The position numbers were made by a program, and so were the translations under genes. A stretch of DNA of 64,000 bases from Plazaster borealis (taxonomy: Eukaryota; Echinodermata; Asteroidea; Forcipulatida; Labidiasteridae): assembly GCA_021014325.1 (NCBI GenBank), contig JAJGQC010000519.1, forward strand, positions 124,001-188,000, given 5' to 3'. Shown piece after piece: positions 10,649 through 21,583 of the stretch; within the stretch, counting starts at the first letter, position 1, and every line of letters starts with the position of its first letter. The notes beneath the pieces are model-generated. The model worked only from the letters and a program-made list of their open reading frames with translations. It made no database searches and was not told the DNA's origin.

Positions 10649-10793
10649 GATCCTGAAATTAATATGTAAGGAACATTGTTTATTTGAATAATATTGACAA
10701 GTACCCCCCCCCCCTTAAAGTAACATTCATCATCATAATTCCATGGTCATAATAATTTTTTTAAATAACAAATTAGGCCTTGTATAGTTTAAA

Positions 10794-10828
<35 letters not shown>

Positions 10829-11292
10829 TTGGGGGGGGGGGTCCTAGCAAAGTATAGTTAACCTTTGCTTGCTATCAAGAACACTATAACTACTAACTAT
10901 AACTACACTATAACACTAAGCCTCATAATTATATTTCTTAATAAATAACAAAAGTATGTTTAATATGTGAAAAAACTTAGAACGAAAGATCCTGAAATTA
11001 ATATGTAAGGAACATTGTTTATTTGAATAATATTGACAAGTACCCCCCCTTAAAGTAACATTCATCATCATAATTCCATGGTCATCATAATTTGTTTAAA
11101 TAACAAATTAGGCCTTGTTGTTTCAATTATATTTATTTTTGTGGGGGGGGGGGGGTCCTAGCAAAGTATAGTTAACCTTTGCTATCAAGAACACTATAAC
11201 TACTTACTATAACTACACTATAACACTAAGCCTCATAATTATATTTCTTAATAAATAACAAAAGTATGTTTAATATTATGTGAAAAAACTTT
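10649..11292. repeat. Tandemly duplicated upstream region of the transposase gene
   Basis: The segment beginning GATCCTGAAATTAATATG at 10649 is repeated from 10988 (period about 339). Copy 1 carries an extra TA/T/G run at about 10795-10840. The duplication starts right at the transposase ATG, so it doubles the 5' leader or promoter. Confidence 0.8.
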
Positions 11293-11499
11293 GAATGAAA
11301 ATGCACTCCTAAATTTTTTTCTGATAGTTATACCTTACATATTTGGCAGAAAACTTAGTTTTTCAAGTTAAAATAATATCAATAGACCCTTTTATATTAT
11401 TGCCTTGAATGACATTTCCGAAACCCCGGCAAAAATCCTTTGAAAACGACCCATTTACCTATTCAAATCTCACACGTAATTAAAAACCAATCCATTTCA

Positions 11500-11920
11500 C
11501 GCACTGTCGAATAATGAGTCGAGGTGCGCCCTCTGTTGTTACAATTCGACAACCCCCATATTAAGTAGGCCCGTGGTAGAAATTGGCCAATAGCAATTCT
11601 AGTACATACATTACCATATGAACACCCCTAAAAAATGAACTGTTCCTTCTTATTATTTGGGTAGGCCGTTTCTAAGGCCCCCTGGGCATTCTATACCTCT
11701 TACGTCACACAACAACAATGGCGCGCATCGCGCGCTGCGTGTACTCACCTATGTTTTCAGCGAAACTTCCCTCTCTTTCTTGGAGCTTAATGAGACTTTT
11801 GAAACGACGAGAACAACAGCGGGAAAAGTAAGACACGTGAACACCTTTGTTTTGACAACAAGCTCTGACGTTTTAATTTTATTATGCATATGATTAATTA
11901 CCTGTCGAATTCTGCTCCCA
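11500..11920. repeat. Right subterminal region of the pogo-type element
   Basis: Contains CTGTCGAATAATGAGTCGAG, CAATTCGACAACCCC and CTGTCGAATTCTG, repeating the TCGAAT/ATTCGAC core of the TIR. Otherwise AT-rich and non-coding. Confidence 0.5.
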
Positions 11921-11944
11921 TGTCGAATATACCCACCTCTACCC
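11921..11944 (-). repeat. Right TIR of the pogo-type element
   Basis: TGTCGAATATACCCACCTCT followed by ACCC, the reverse complement of the left TIR with one mismatch. TA follows at 11945-11946. Confidence 0.9.
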
Positions 11945-11999
11945 TACGTCTTCGCCGAAGGATGGCCGCCATGTTTGTATAATACGGTAAAGAAAATAA

Positions 12000-12178
12000 G
12001 GCCGTGTTTAAGCAGGGTGCTTAAGCAAAAAATAGAGGCTTTAAGGACCCTTTTTGCTTGCTTACCGCTTTAAGCAAAAAACCTTGCTTAAAGCAAGGCC
12101 ATGAAATGAAAAATTTGCTAGGCGCGCCCGTTAAGCACAAAATCGACCGTTAAGCAGCTCCATGAAATTGGGCCCTGT
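12000..12178. repeat. hAT-like MITE remnant
   Basis: Right terminus CCATGAAATTGGGCCCTG at 12161-12178 matches the family at 3334-3842 and 21302-21583. Several TTAAGCA/TGCTTAA words repeat inside. The left terminus is not recognisable. Confidence 0.45.
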
Positions 12179-12409
12179 CCTAGTAGTAGTAGGCCCCTAC
12201 CCTACCAAACAAAATAGTAGTAGACCTGTACATAGTGTTATGATAAATTGATTTTTTTTTTATTCTCAAAAAACTTGATGATACAGTATTTGTGTGGTTC
12301 ACATGGCACATCATTCACTGTGTACTGTTGTGCAGCCCAGTTTAATTCATTCCAACTTGATGGGTTTCTTTTACAGAAACTGTTTAAAGTTTGTGTTCTT
12401 ATTTTGTAG

Positions 12410-13425
12410 GACAATCAATTCTAACTGCAGTGAGTTGGACGGTTTGCATTGATGGCAAAGTGTGCTGCACCTCAGATGATTTCACTGTGGGACTTTTCTT
12501 CCTTTTTGTATCCTACTACGTGTTCAATTTAGAGTATCAGGCAGAAGCAGCAACAACACTAGAATTTATACAGAGGTAATGTTATTTTGTTTGTGTTGAC
12601 TGGTATGGGACAGTTTATGGGTGCACAATTAGCTTCACTTGTCGACCCAGGTCTGACCCTTGCATTCGGTCAGTTTGATACACATTTTCACCCTTAAAAC
12701 AGCACCTCAAAGTGAGAAATTAATTTGTATTTATCTAATATAGACAAGTACTTATTAACCTGCGAAATGAAATTAATATTATTTTTTATCCACGAAGGTT
12801 TGTGTACATTTTGAAAGCAGTGCCGGTCGGCTGCACCATGATGCATTGGTATGAATGCAAGGGAAGTGAATGCTAGGGGAAAGCACATCTGGGTTGACCT
12901 GGGCAAGAACAGAATCGAGGGGCTCTCACTTCAGATTGTTTTGCTAGACTAATTTTTCAATAGCCAGAGTCCTCATGGAAGTGAAAAATATATAAATTAT
13001 ACCACAAACCTCTGAAGCCCTATTTTCATTACAATTTTAAATAGAGAAAATAAAAACTGTAATTTGGGTTTTAGTGCTGGATTGTACCTAATACTATAAT
13101 TAAAATCAACTCTACAAGACATCTATTTTCCAAGGCCTCAATATTTTGACCTCAGTGATGAAGTTCAATCACACCAACAAGCAGCAAATGAAAAGTAGAT
13201 TCTCAAAATATGCACTGACTTGTTCCCAATGTTGATTATATTAATGTAAATTGTGAATATTTTGTTTACAGGTGCCTCATGAGAATCAACTCTGACACTG
13301 GTAGCAAAAGCGCAGGTAGAGTGAAGAGCAGAAGGACAGGCCATGAGGTGCAAAGAAAGAGGGAACTCATCAACTCCCATGTGGTCACATTTGTACGTAA
13401 ACTTGCTGATTTTGAATGGACCTAA
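12410..13425 (+). CDS. Last two exons of an unrecognised gene
   Basis: Exon 12410-12575 (TAG acceptor, GTAATG donor) and exon 13272-13425 (ACAG acceptor, stop TAA 13423-13425) join in phase. The first encodes CIDGKVCC..FTVGLFFLFVSYYVFNLEYQ..LEFIQR. The second is basic and ends NSHVVTFVRKLADFEWT. This pattern (hydrophobic LEYQ..EFIQR, basic linker, terminal VRKLxDFEW) resembles the C-terminus of unnamed proteins common in aquatic animal genomes; I know no function. Upstream exons are not visible; they would lie where the HARBI1/pogo complex now sits. Probably a 3' gene fragment. Confidence 0.5.
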
Positions 13426-13624
13426 GAATAGCCGCAATGTTGGGGACAGCAAAGAGTTCATTAGTTACAAGGTGTATTTTTTTGGATATGGTGTTGGTGT
13501 AAAATATCCCATAACTTTCTTTTGTCAATTTTTGAACTAAATCAAGAATATGGTTTGCAAACCTGTTTTGAAAAAAATAGTAAAAATTTACATTATGTAA
13601 TGCTTGTCCAGGCTGTATGTATTC

Positions 13625-14500
13625 ATCGATACAGAAGTTTTGAAATTCTGACACATTTAAGGTATTTGAATTTGTTGAGGATGCTATGATGAGTACACAG
13701 ATCATGGAAATGATGTATTAACACATCATAGCCTCTATTCATTGAAGTGATGGGAAAAATCCTTTTGAAAGCCAGTAGAGATTAAAAATATCAACAAATA
13801 TGTATTTTAACCAGTGATTATAAGAACGTTTCTTGGTATGATAAGAAATTTTATAGTTTTTAACAGCTTTTACATGAAATGAACTGTTTTGATAAAATGT
13901 AAAAAAATTCATTTTGTGCCTTTCAAAGGAAATTAGGATGGCTATACATCCTCCATTTCGGATTTTTACATTTTTAGTGATACTAGGAACATGGTAAAGC
14001 AGGTGCAGATGGATGCAGGAAAATTTGTGGGAGGGGTGGGGGTCAGGCCCAAAGATTTTTTTGTTTTTGGTTCACCAAAATTCATAAGTGCAAGACTTGT
14101 TTACTCTCCTATATTTTGAGTCACCTCAATACATATCTCACCCCTGCAGAATGTAATCTTTTGTATTATTTCAGTGATGTCTATTTAATTATTTATTTTC
14201 CCTTGTGGGGGGGGGGGGTCAGAGCAAGTGGGATTGAGTGCCCCCCATGGATCTGTACCTGTTGTGTGATGTAATATCCCCTAATCAATTATAAATTTAA
14301 AGTCAGTGAACAATACTTGTCATAATAAGTGATGAGAATGTTTGTTTACATTGTAACATAAGTACAGACATTTTGAAATTCTGATACTTTTGGGAAACTG
14401 AATTTGTTGAGGATGCTATGATGAGTACAATCACAATGGTGTATTAACACATCACAGCCTCTTTTCAGCGATGGGAAATTCTTTTTAAAAGCCAGCTCAA
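13625..14500. repeat. Dispersed direct repeat downstream of the orphan exons
   Basis: A segment of about 120-150 bp containing TTGTTGAGGATGCTATGATG and GTATTAACACATCA occurs near 13630-13790 and again near 14370-14495, with indels. Each copy can form a small GCTATGATG/CATCATAGC hairpin. Non-coding. Confidence 0.6.
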
Positions 14501-14529
14501 GCGAGATTATTGTATATTATGATATTGTT

Positions 14530-14631
14530 AATGTTTTAATAACAGTTGGTTGCCATTTTCAGGTTTGTTTAAGAATTTGTAATGTTTTAATAACAGTTGG
14601 TTGCAAATTTCAGGTTTGTTTAAGAATTTTG
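14530..14631. repeat. 51-bp tandem duplication
   Basis: The unit starting AATGTTTTAATAACAGTTGG at 14530 is repeated from 14581 with two or three changes. Confidence 0.85.
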
Positions 14632-14719
14632 TGCAATAAAACATTTAAAACGTGAAACAATTGTCACAGTTTCTTGGTTTTGACGTGTGCAGACAACAAT
14701 CTACAATATTATAATCTTT

Positions 14720-15016
14720 CGTTACTGTAAACTTCAATCGAGATTACTGTAATCTTTACTGTAAATATAACTTTTTTGTACAGTAAAACTTATAACTACT
14801 GTACAGATAATACAGTAATTTACCGTGTAAATAAACGGCACCATTTCTTTAACTGTAAAAAGTACAGTAATTTACCAGTTAATAAAAATACAGCATGACA
14901 TTTTGTTACTGTATACGATTACAGTAAAACTTTCCTGTAAATTTTACAGTAAGTTACTGGCAACTCAGCTGCCAGTAATTTACTGTAATTTTACAGTGAA
15001 ACATTTTACAGTGTAG
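14720..15016. repeat. TTACTGTA-rich interspersed repeat
   Basis: Dense TTACTGTA/TACAGTAA words in both orientations. The right end has an internal palindrome around GCAACTCAGCTGC and finishes ATTTTACAGTGTAG. Looks like a degraded foldback DNA transposon; class unknown. Confidence 0.5.
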
Positions 15017-15119
15017 TGTTAGATAGTTCAAAGGTCTCTTTTGATATGATAATCAATATTAAAAGAATGTATATTGTAGCTGAAACCCGTACAAGGTAAT
15101 GGTAAGCAGTTTATTTGAT

Positions 15120-15640
15120 CAAGGTATAACAATAGTAATGATGATATTTAAAAATATCAAATGACTGAAATCAGTTTAACAATTGAATTAAATGGACGTG
15201 AAATTGGTGTAAATAGATTTGGCAAAAAAACCAAACATCTATATATACAAATGATGCTACAGTATGGTAATTGATATTTAAAGAATGTTGGTATACTGTA
15301 ACTAAAACTTGCAAAAGGTATGCAGTTAATTTGATTTAGGTATGCAGTTAAATTTGACTTTTAATTTTAATGGGTAAAAGGGAATACAATTAACAAATTT
15401 GTTTGGAAATTACAGTATCGATGAAGTTTAAAAATATCATAAATAACTGAAATCAGTTTAACAATTTGGTATAATTACCACTTGTAACGATGGTATTTAA
15501 AAATATCATAAATAACTGAAATCAGTTTAACAGTTGTAGATAATTGGACCTGAAATTGGTGCAATTAGATTTGGCCAAAAACATCTATTTAAACAAATGG
15601 TGCTACAGTCTAATAATCGATGGAGTCTTGCGTCTTCGTA
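15120..15640. repeat. Local array of diverged repeats
   Basis: The phrase AAAAATATCA..AACTGAAATCAGTTTAACA recurs near 15150, 15430 and 15495, followed in two copies by a GAAATTGGTGYAA..AGATTTGGC segment and TGATGCTACAGT or a similar ending. Non-coding. Confidence 0.55.
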
Positions 15641-16670
15641 GTTGTGGGTGTTAATTAAATACAGGCTTAGTCGAATGATTTGCGGGGTCTAGTTGGTACT
15701 GTCGGTTGATATAGAAGGTTCGTTTAATAAAATTCTATGAAAAGGTGTGATGCTTGACGATGTGGGCCATGGAATTAAAGAAATAGTCGATGTCATCCTC
15801 TTTCTTTTGCAACTTATTTAAGTAGTTGATAATTGACTGATCTACCTCCAAACTAGAACTATCTCTTGCCCTCTAACTGGGTGTAGCAGTGAAGGAATTG
15901 GCTGGGGTACACGGCTGTATCAGTTGCATTGGTCGTGCGTAATAAAGTTTGAACAAACGCGCACAGGTTTTTTATTTACTCAATAAGCTCCGATGACGTC
16001 ATCCAATAAATGGCAATTCCGTTGCAATTAAAATTGTACACAAACGATGTTTTACCGTCACTCAATTCTATTTCAACTGAACGATTATTTTCTGTCAGTT
16101 AATTCATGGAGGTTGAAAACCAATGTAAAATTAAATTTTCTTTCATGTATTGTATTTATTTGATGACATTTAAATAACTTATTCCGAAAAAATTGTGTTT
16201 TTGTGACACTATACTGTGACTTTTAAGCTTTTTAAGTGAAGTTAATAATAAAAATATGCCCTCAGATTTTCTCAGTTTTTATAAAGAAATACAATTTTTA
16301 AAATTAAATCCTTTCCATTCTGGATATATTGGATACAGGTCTTAACATTTAACAACAATTTACGTCTGGGCCAAGAAAAAAGCGTTATTTCAGAGTATTA
16401 ATTGACGTGTTTTTCCTCGTTTACGCGTTCATCGTCAATGTAGCGTGTACAAAGTAATAGGAAGCGTCCACGGACGATCGTTGAGGTCAACTTTCCGGGG
16501 AAGCCCTCACACACACACGGCGCGTAACTTGAAGTTAAAAGTGAATTGTAAACAAAACTGGACCGTGTAGTACGAGCTGCTGCTTGACGTGTCATCTCAG
16601 TAAATCTCAGTTTCGTTCGAGTTGCAGTCGAAATTATGGCAGTTTCTGTTATTAGTTTTGTTTCCTGAAG

Positions 16671-19600
16671 ATGAGCTTTGATTTTCACATAAGTGCACTT
16701 TCAAAATTATGTCGAGTTTGTGGTAATCGCTTGAGGAAAAGAACAGAAGAACACCGAGCACCGTTGACGTGTCGTGACTACACGAAGGAAATTTTGTCAG
16801 TATTTGGGGTTTCTACTTGGAATGACAAACCTGAAGTGCACCCTCAATGTTTCTGTGATAAGTGCGGACGAAAAGTAAGACACTACCAAGCAGGTACGAG
16901 AACCTATTCTTCTGGTGTTGATAATCAAACACGGGAATGGTTTAAACACACTAGAGTCAGTGATTGTGGTGTTTGCCAACTATTTTCCGAGCAAAGTAGG
17001 CCTGGGCGACCATCAAAAAAAGTACAAGGGGGTAGTCTTCATCAGAAGCAAGAGGAAAAGGAAAGTCTGCCATTTGATTTAACTGAGGAGAACATCTTCA
17101 CTACAAGTCAGAAGCACATACCTGATTCTTGCCTCTCCCTTGACATAGTAGGAAGAGAAAAAGAACACTCTGTGTTTACATGTCCAATTTGTTTGTGTAT
17201 TTTGTCATCCCCATCCATTCAAACAAGGTGTGAGCACTATTTTTGTGCAAAGTGTTTTACAAAATACTTCCAGCACAAACAGAGTTCGGTTGCCCCTTGC
17301 CCAGTTTGCAAAGCTGTTGTGAACTACAACCAAGTGTTTGAAAGTCCCAGGGCACTGCGAATACAACTGCAGAATCTGGTTGTAGTATGTGACCAATGTA
17401 CACAAATTGGTAAATTTTCTCAGCTGTACAACCATTCTTGTTCAACTAGTACACAAGTTTCAAAAAAGAAGATACAAACTATCTGTGAGACAACCACCCC
17501 AAGTGAACAGGATAACATATTACAAGCAGCTAATCTTCTACGAACCGAAGCTATAAAACATGCAAGAGGGACCCTATACCGTTCGCCATCGAGCAGGCTA
17601 CAGACGGATGGACCTGGTTAAAATTACAGCTAGGAGACAAGGTTACATCACTGAAAACAGGAGGCAGAGTAAGCTTTATACTTATCTTTTAATTTATCAC
17701 AGCTTTCAACATGACAATAAATAGTAACACTGACTTGAACTGTGTCTTCATCAGTATTACATTGTAGTTTAGAAAATCACATCATATTTATATTACATAA
17801 TTTAAAGTTTGTTTTGAAATAATTAATTATATGTGCAACCATCTCTATGATGTAATAACCGATAAGGTAATTAATACCTTGGATATAATTAACACACCCT
17901 CTCTGTTGTTTAGCCTGCTGTGATAAAGCAAGTGAGTGCAACATCAGCCACTGAACCCAAACCCCAAAGCAGCCAGCATGTCAAATCATCCATCCCAGCC
18001 AATAAAGTCCTAGCCATGATGAGGGACTGTCACCTTGCATGGGACCAATTCCGAAAACTAAGAAAGTGAGTAAATTTCATCCCATAAAACTATTTTTACT
18101 TGATAAATAAAATTGTAAAACACGACAAAACATTTTTTTATTTGTTATTAACCATCATTGCCTTTCGATAACAAAATGCAGGTACATTGACACATCAGCC
18201 ATTGCCTCTGAGCGATCAATGAGGAAACAGCAGAAACAACTCCTGCAAGATTATATACAAGGAGAATTAGTTCTCCTCAAGTTCACCAGCTCAAAAGCAG
18301 ATGCAGTTGATGGATACGAGAAGAAATTGGCCCCCTTTGTGAAAATCAACAATGTCTCTGCAATGGTTATAGACTACCTAGACCGACTTGACAGGTATGC
18401 CACATTTTCATTTCACTTCATTAAACAAAATTTAATTGGAAGTTTCAATACATTAATTGTTATAGTAATGTAATATTATTAAATTACAATTAAGAATTAT
18501 GCCTACTAATCTAGAGCGCATTTCAATTTCACTTGTGAAATTTTACATTTAATGCTAAATTTTACAAGTGAAACATGGAAATATAAACATGTGCTCAATG
18601 CAACAAGCAATTGATAATGTTCATACATATTAAACTGAGTAATTAATTTTCTATGTCCTCATAATGTTCTTTGCATTGTAGGAGCCATTCCCTCATCTCC
18701 CACAATGGAGTTATCCCGACGATGAGGTATGGTTAAAGATCGGAGGAGATAAAGGTGGAACCTCCTTCAAAATGGCCTTTCAGATTGTGAATGTCAACCG
18801 ACCAAACAGTTTGAAAAACACAACATTTGCTGTTTTTGAAGGAGACGATTCCCTTTACAACCTACAGCAGACTATGCCTGCTGTTCTTGAGGACATCTTT
18901 GATCTTACCAACCAAACATGGCGGTAAGGTTAATGTTAAAAATAAAAACTTCATGCATTTATTTCGAGCAAAAACAAAAATAATAATAAAAAACAAACTC
19001 ATAAACAAATTCAACTTTCTGTGACTAAATCGAAGAAAAAATTTACAACACAAAATTCAACTTTCTGTGACTAAATCGAATTTTTAATTATAACACAATT
19101 ACATTCTAAAACCACTATTGAATATCTTTGCATTTTTCTAGAGGCCGGAAGTTTCGTCTGTTTTGTTTCGGTGACTATGCCTTCCTTACTAAGCTGTATG
19201 GAATATGTGCTTGCAACGGTAAGACAATATTTTTTCTAATACATGTATGCCTGGGTTTTTTTTAAAGCAAAATAATTTTTGTCAAGAGTACTACTGATGA
19301 ACACATGTACACTCATTAATATTTTTTTTTTAATATGCAATAGCTAGATACAGTTGCATTTACTGTCTAGCATCAAACACTGAAAGGCAGCATCCACTTA
19401 GTAAGCGGGGCCCATCTCCTAAGAGGACATTAGCCAGCCTTCAAGAACAGTATCTAAAGTTTGTTCAAGATGGACAGCATAGGCATCGTGCTAAAGAGAT
19501 ATCGTACAGTGTGGTCACCAAGCCCATGCTTCAAATAGAGCCAGACCATGTAAGTTTTTACTCAACAAACTGAGAATGCCATTAACTTTTCAGTTTGTGG

Positions 19601-21000
19601 AAAATGTTTTTGTTTCCCAACAAAAAATTAATTCTTGAATAAAAAATTTCTTTTCAACATATAGGTCATCGTCCCAACACTCCATATTTCTCTTGGTGTA
19701 TTCAAGAAGCTGTTTGATCTTTTTGAGATTGATTGCCACCAGCTGGATGAGACAATCGTCAAAGAGCGTCTTGAAGCTGAGGATGACACAACGTGTACTA
19801 GCTTTGATCATCTAGTTGCTGCTGAGGCTGCAAGACAACTTCAGCTACAACAGCAGATCATAGAGAAAAATAGAGAAATTGAGCGCATTGAGGATCGACT
19901 TCCCCTTAAAATGCTGGATAATCTTGATGACCACACTGTATACGGTGACTTGAAAACCACAATCAAACAGCTGAGGATTGATATGGCAGAACTTGTAAGT
20001 AGAAATTTGTTAATTTCATTTAATGTGCATTTTTAGTAGTTTTTTAACTGAGAATGCACATTGAAATGCAGAACGTTTTGGTTTCATCTTTCTTTGTTTT
20101 TCTTGAACCAATAGGAACGCCAGGCTGGACATCTCGAGTTACCGTTTGGTCCTGTGACGAGTAGCCTAGATGCCGTGCTAAACAAACACAAAGTCTGTCG
20201 TCAAGCAATTCACGGGAAATCCTTTGTGGGAAATCATGTCCACAAATGCTGCCAGGTAAGTAAGCCGCACAGGTTATTTTTTTATATGTACATGTACATG
20301 TTGTTCATTTCTCCCTTGTATTAGCACAATGGTACACCTTTTGATGATAACATTTCCTACTTTCCAAATGTCATTAGCCAGAGGTCATAAGAGACATAAC
20401 AAATCAGCCTCGATGAGCAATCGACGAATTGAGGACCGAAGACTTGCCACTTGCTGCATGTGACCGCTTGGAGAGGACAGCTGCAAAAATCAGAGACAAA
20501 TTCGACTGTATATTTTTGCAGTTTGCAGATGTCCACCAGGCAATCAACCATGCAAATCCCGTCACCCAGCTTGATATTGACCGCACAGGTAAAATCTGTT
20601 GTTTGTGCTCAAAACTCCACCTTGCACTGATTATCAAATAATTTAACAGCAGAACCGACTACATATTGGTGTATTCAGGTAATGATGTCAGAAATGTGTG
20701 TCTTCTTTTTCCATAGACACTTGCATCAAGATTTTCTTGCAATCCTACAGGCAAACATTTCCAGAGGCAAGTATCACACCAAAGCTTCATCTGCTGGAAG
20801 ATCATGTCGTAGACCAGTTGAAATGTTTCCGTGTTGGGTTGGGCCTACTCAACGAACAAGGTGGGGAGTTGCTGCACACAGAGTTCAATAGAGCTGGCAG
20901 AGCTGTGCATGGCATGAGAGACGAACTTGAGAAGCTGAAGAGCATCATGCGTCGTCACCTAACAAAAACGTTTCCCGAAGTTCAGTCTGAAATGAAATAA
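16671..21000 (+). pseudogene. RAG1-N-terminal-like zinc domain fused to a DDE transposase (N-RAG-TP-like), ten exons, broken
   Basis: Exons: 16671-17668, 17914-18065, 18182-18394, 18682-18923, 19142-19218, 19344-19549, 19665-19994, 20115-20255, 20378-20588, 20717-21000, with GT..AG borders and matching phases. Exon 1 has an N-terminal Cys cluster (LCRVCGNRL, HPQCFCDKCG), then a C3HC4 RING (C171, C174, C187, H189, C192, C195, C210, C213) and a C2HC finger (C240, C243, H255, C257), the order found in the RAG1 zinc-binding region. Later exons hold transposase motifs with acidic residues: WLKIGGDKGGTSFKM, FCFGDYAFLTKLYG and LNEQGGELLHTEFNR. Lesions: a frameshift near 17565-17585, another near 18716, and an in-frame TGA at 20414-20416. 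The family has been described as N-RAG-TP from Aplysia; I assign it from memory. No flanking TIRs were found by eye. Confidence 0.75.
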
Positions 21001-21301
21001 TTAAAAGTGGCATATTAAATTAATGTAATCTAAACCTCAACTCAAAATACATGTCATAATCTTCTGGTAAACAAAAATGTAGCTGACAAGTTGTCTCTTT
21101 CAATTACAACTGAGACAAGATCATTCCAAACTGTTAATCAATGGGTTTGTGTTCATTTTGTTTCCTTATAAATTCAGACACTTCCACAGACCTTTGTGTG
21201 AGCGGTGTACTGTGAGACGTAAGTGATTGTAGTAAATCTGGAGGTGGCTAACTAAAAGTTAAACCAAAACTCCTTTTTCTATGAACTAACATGTACCCAT
21301 A

Positions 21302-21583
21302 TGAGCCCAATTTCATGGCTCTGCTACCGCCGAATTCTGCGCTTGCGATCACCATTCTTCGCTTACACAGGGCAAGCGCCAATTTTCTGCGCTATCTGTG
21401 TGTAAGCGAAGAATGGCTAGTAACGTGGACTATGCACGCGCACAAGCAGAAATTCTCTGGTAGCCTGTGAAATACGCTTGACATAAGCGCGGAATTCCCC
21501 TACTTCCATAAGCGCCGATTCTTTGCTTACGGTAAGCGCCGATCCTATTCTTACGGTAAGCAGGGCCATGAAATTGGGCCCTG
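21302..21583. mobile_element. hAT-like MITE
   Basis: Left end GAGCCCAATTTCATGGCTCTG, right end CAGGGCCATGAAATTGGGCCCTG. Inside are repeated AAGCGCCGATTCT and GCGCTTACAC-type words in both orientations. Same terminus as 3334-3842. Confidence 0.6.

Larger units (their letters stand above)
7112..11944 (-). mobile_element. Complete pogo-type (Tc1/mariner superfamily) DNA transposon
   Basis: 4833 bp, bounded by 24-bp TIRs with a single mismatch and flanked by TA at 7110-7111 and 11945-11946, the TA duplication expected of the superfamily. It contains one long transposase gene on the minus strand (8576-10648), subterminal repeats carrying the TIR motif ATTCGACA at both ends, a 151-bp hairpin, and a duplicated segment upstream of the transposase ATG. 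Intact TIRs, target duplication and ORF suggest recent, possibly autonomous activity. It sits in the first exon of a HARBI1-like gene. Confidence 0.88.
6699..11972 (-). pseudogene. First exon of a second HARBI1-like gene, split by a pogo transposon
   Basis: Minus strand. An ATG at 11972 opens nine codons rich in arginine (MAAILRRRR) up to the TA at 11946-11945. The frame resumes at 7111 and runs to a GTAAGA donor after 6699. Removing 7112-11944 plus one TA joins the two parts in frame. The protein is the N-terminal region of a HARBI1-like nuclease: IFRDRENPLE, then a DNA-binding part with EHSHALPPLLQVCLTLRYL and VVGDTC. It differs clearly from the HARBI1-like gene at 28-5353. The catalytic exons expected to the left were not found, so besides being interrupted the gene is probably truncated. 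Confidence 0.75.

Noticed and set aside
13165..13705. Minus-strand open frames opposite the orphan exons
   Set aside because: They are antisense to a well-spliced plus-strand exon and have no motif.
20717..21240. An extra 3' exon of the RAG1-N-like gene near 21180-21225 (RHFHRPLCERC-like)
   Set aside because: The last recognised exon already ends in a stop at 20998-21000 and no donor precedes it.
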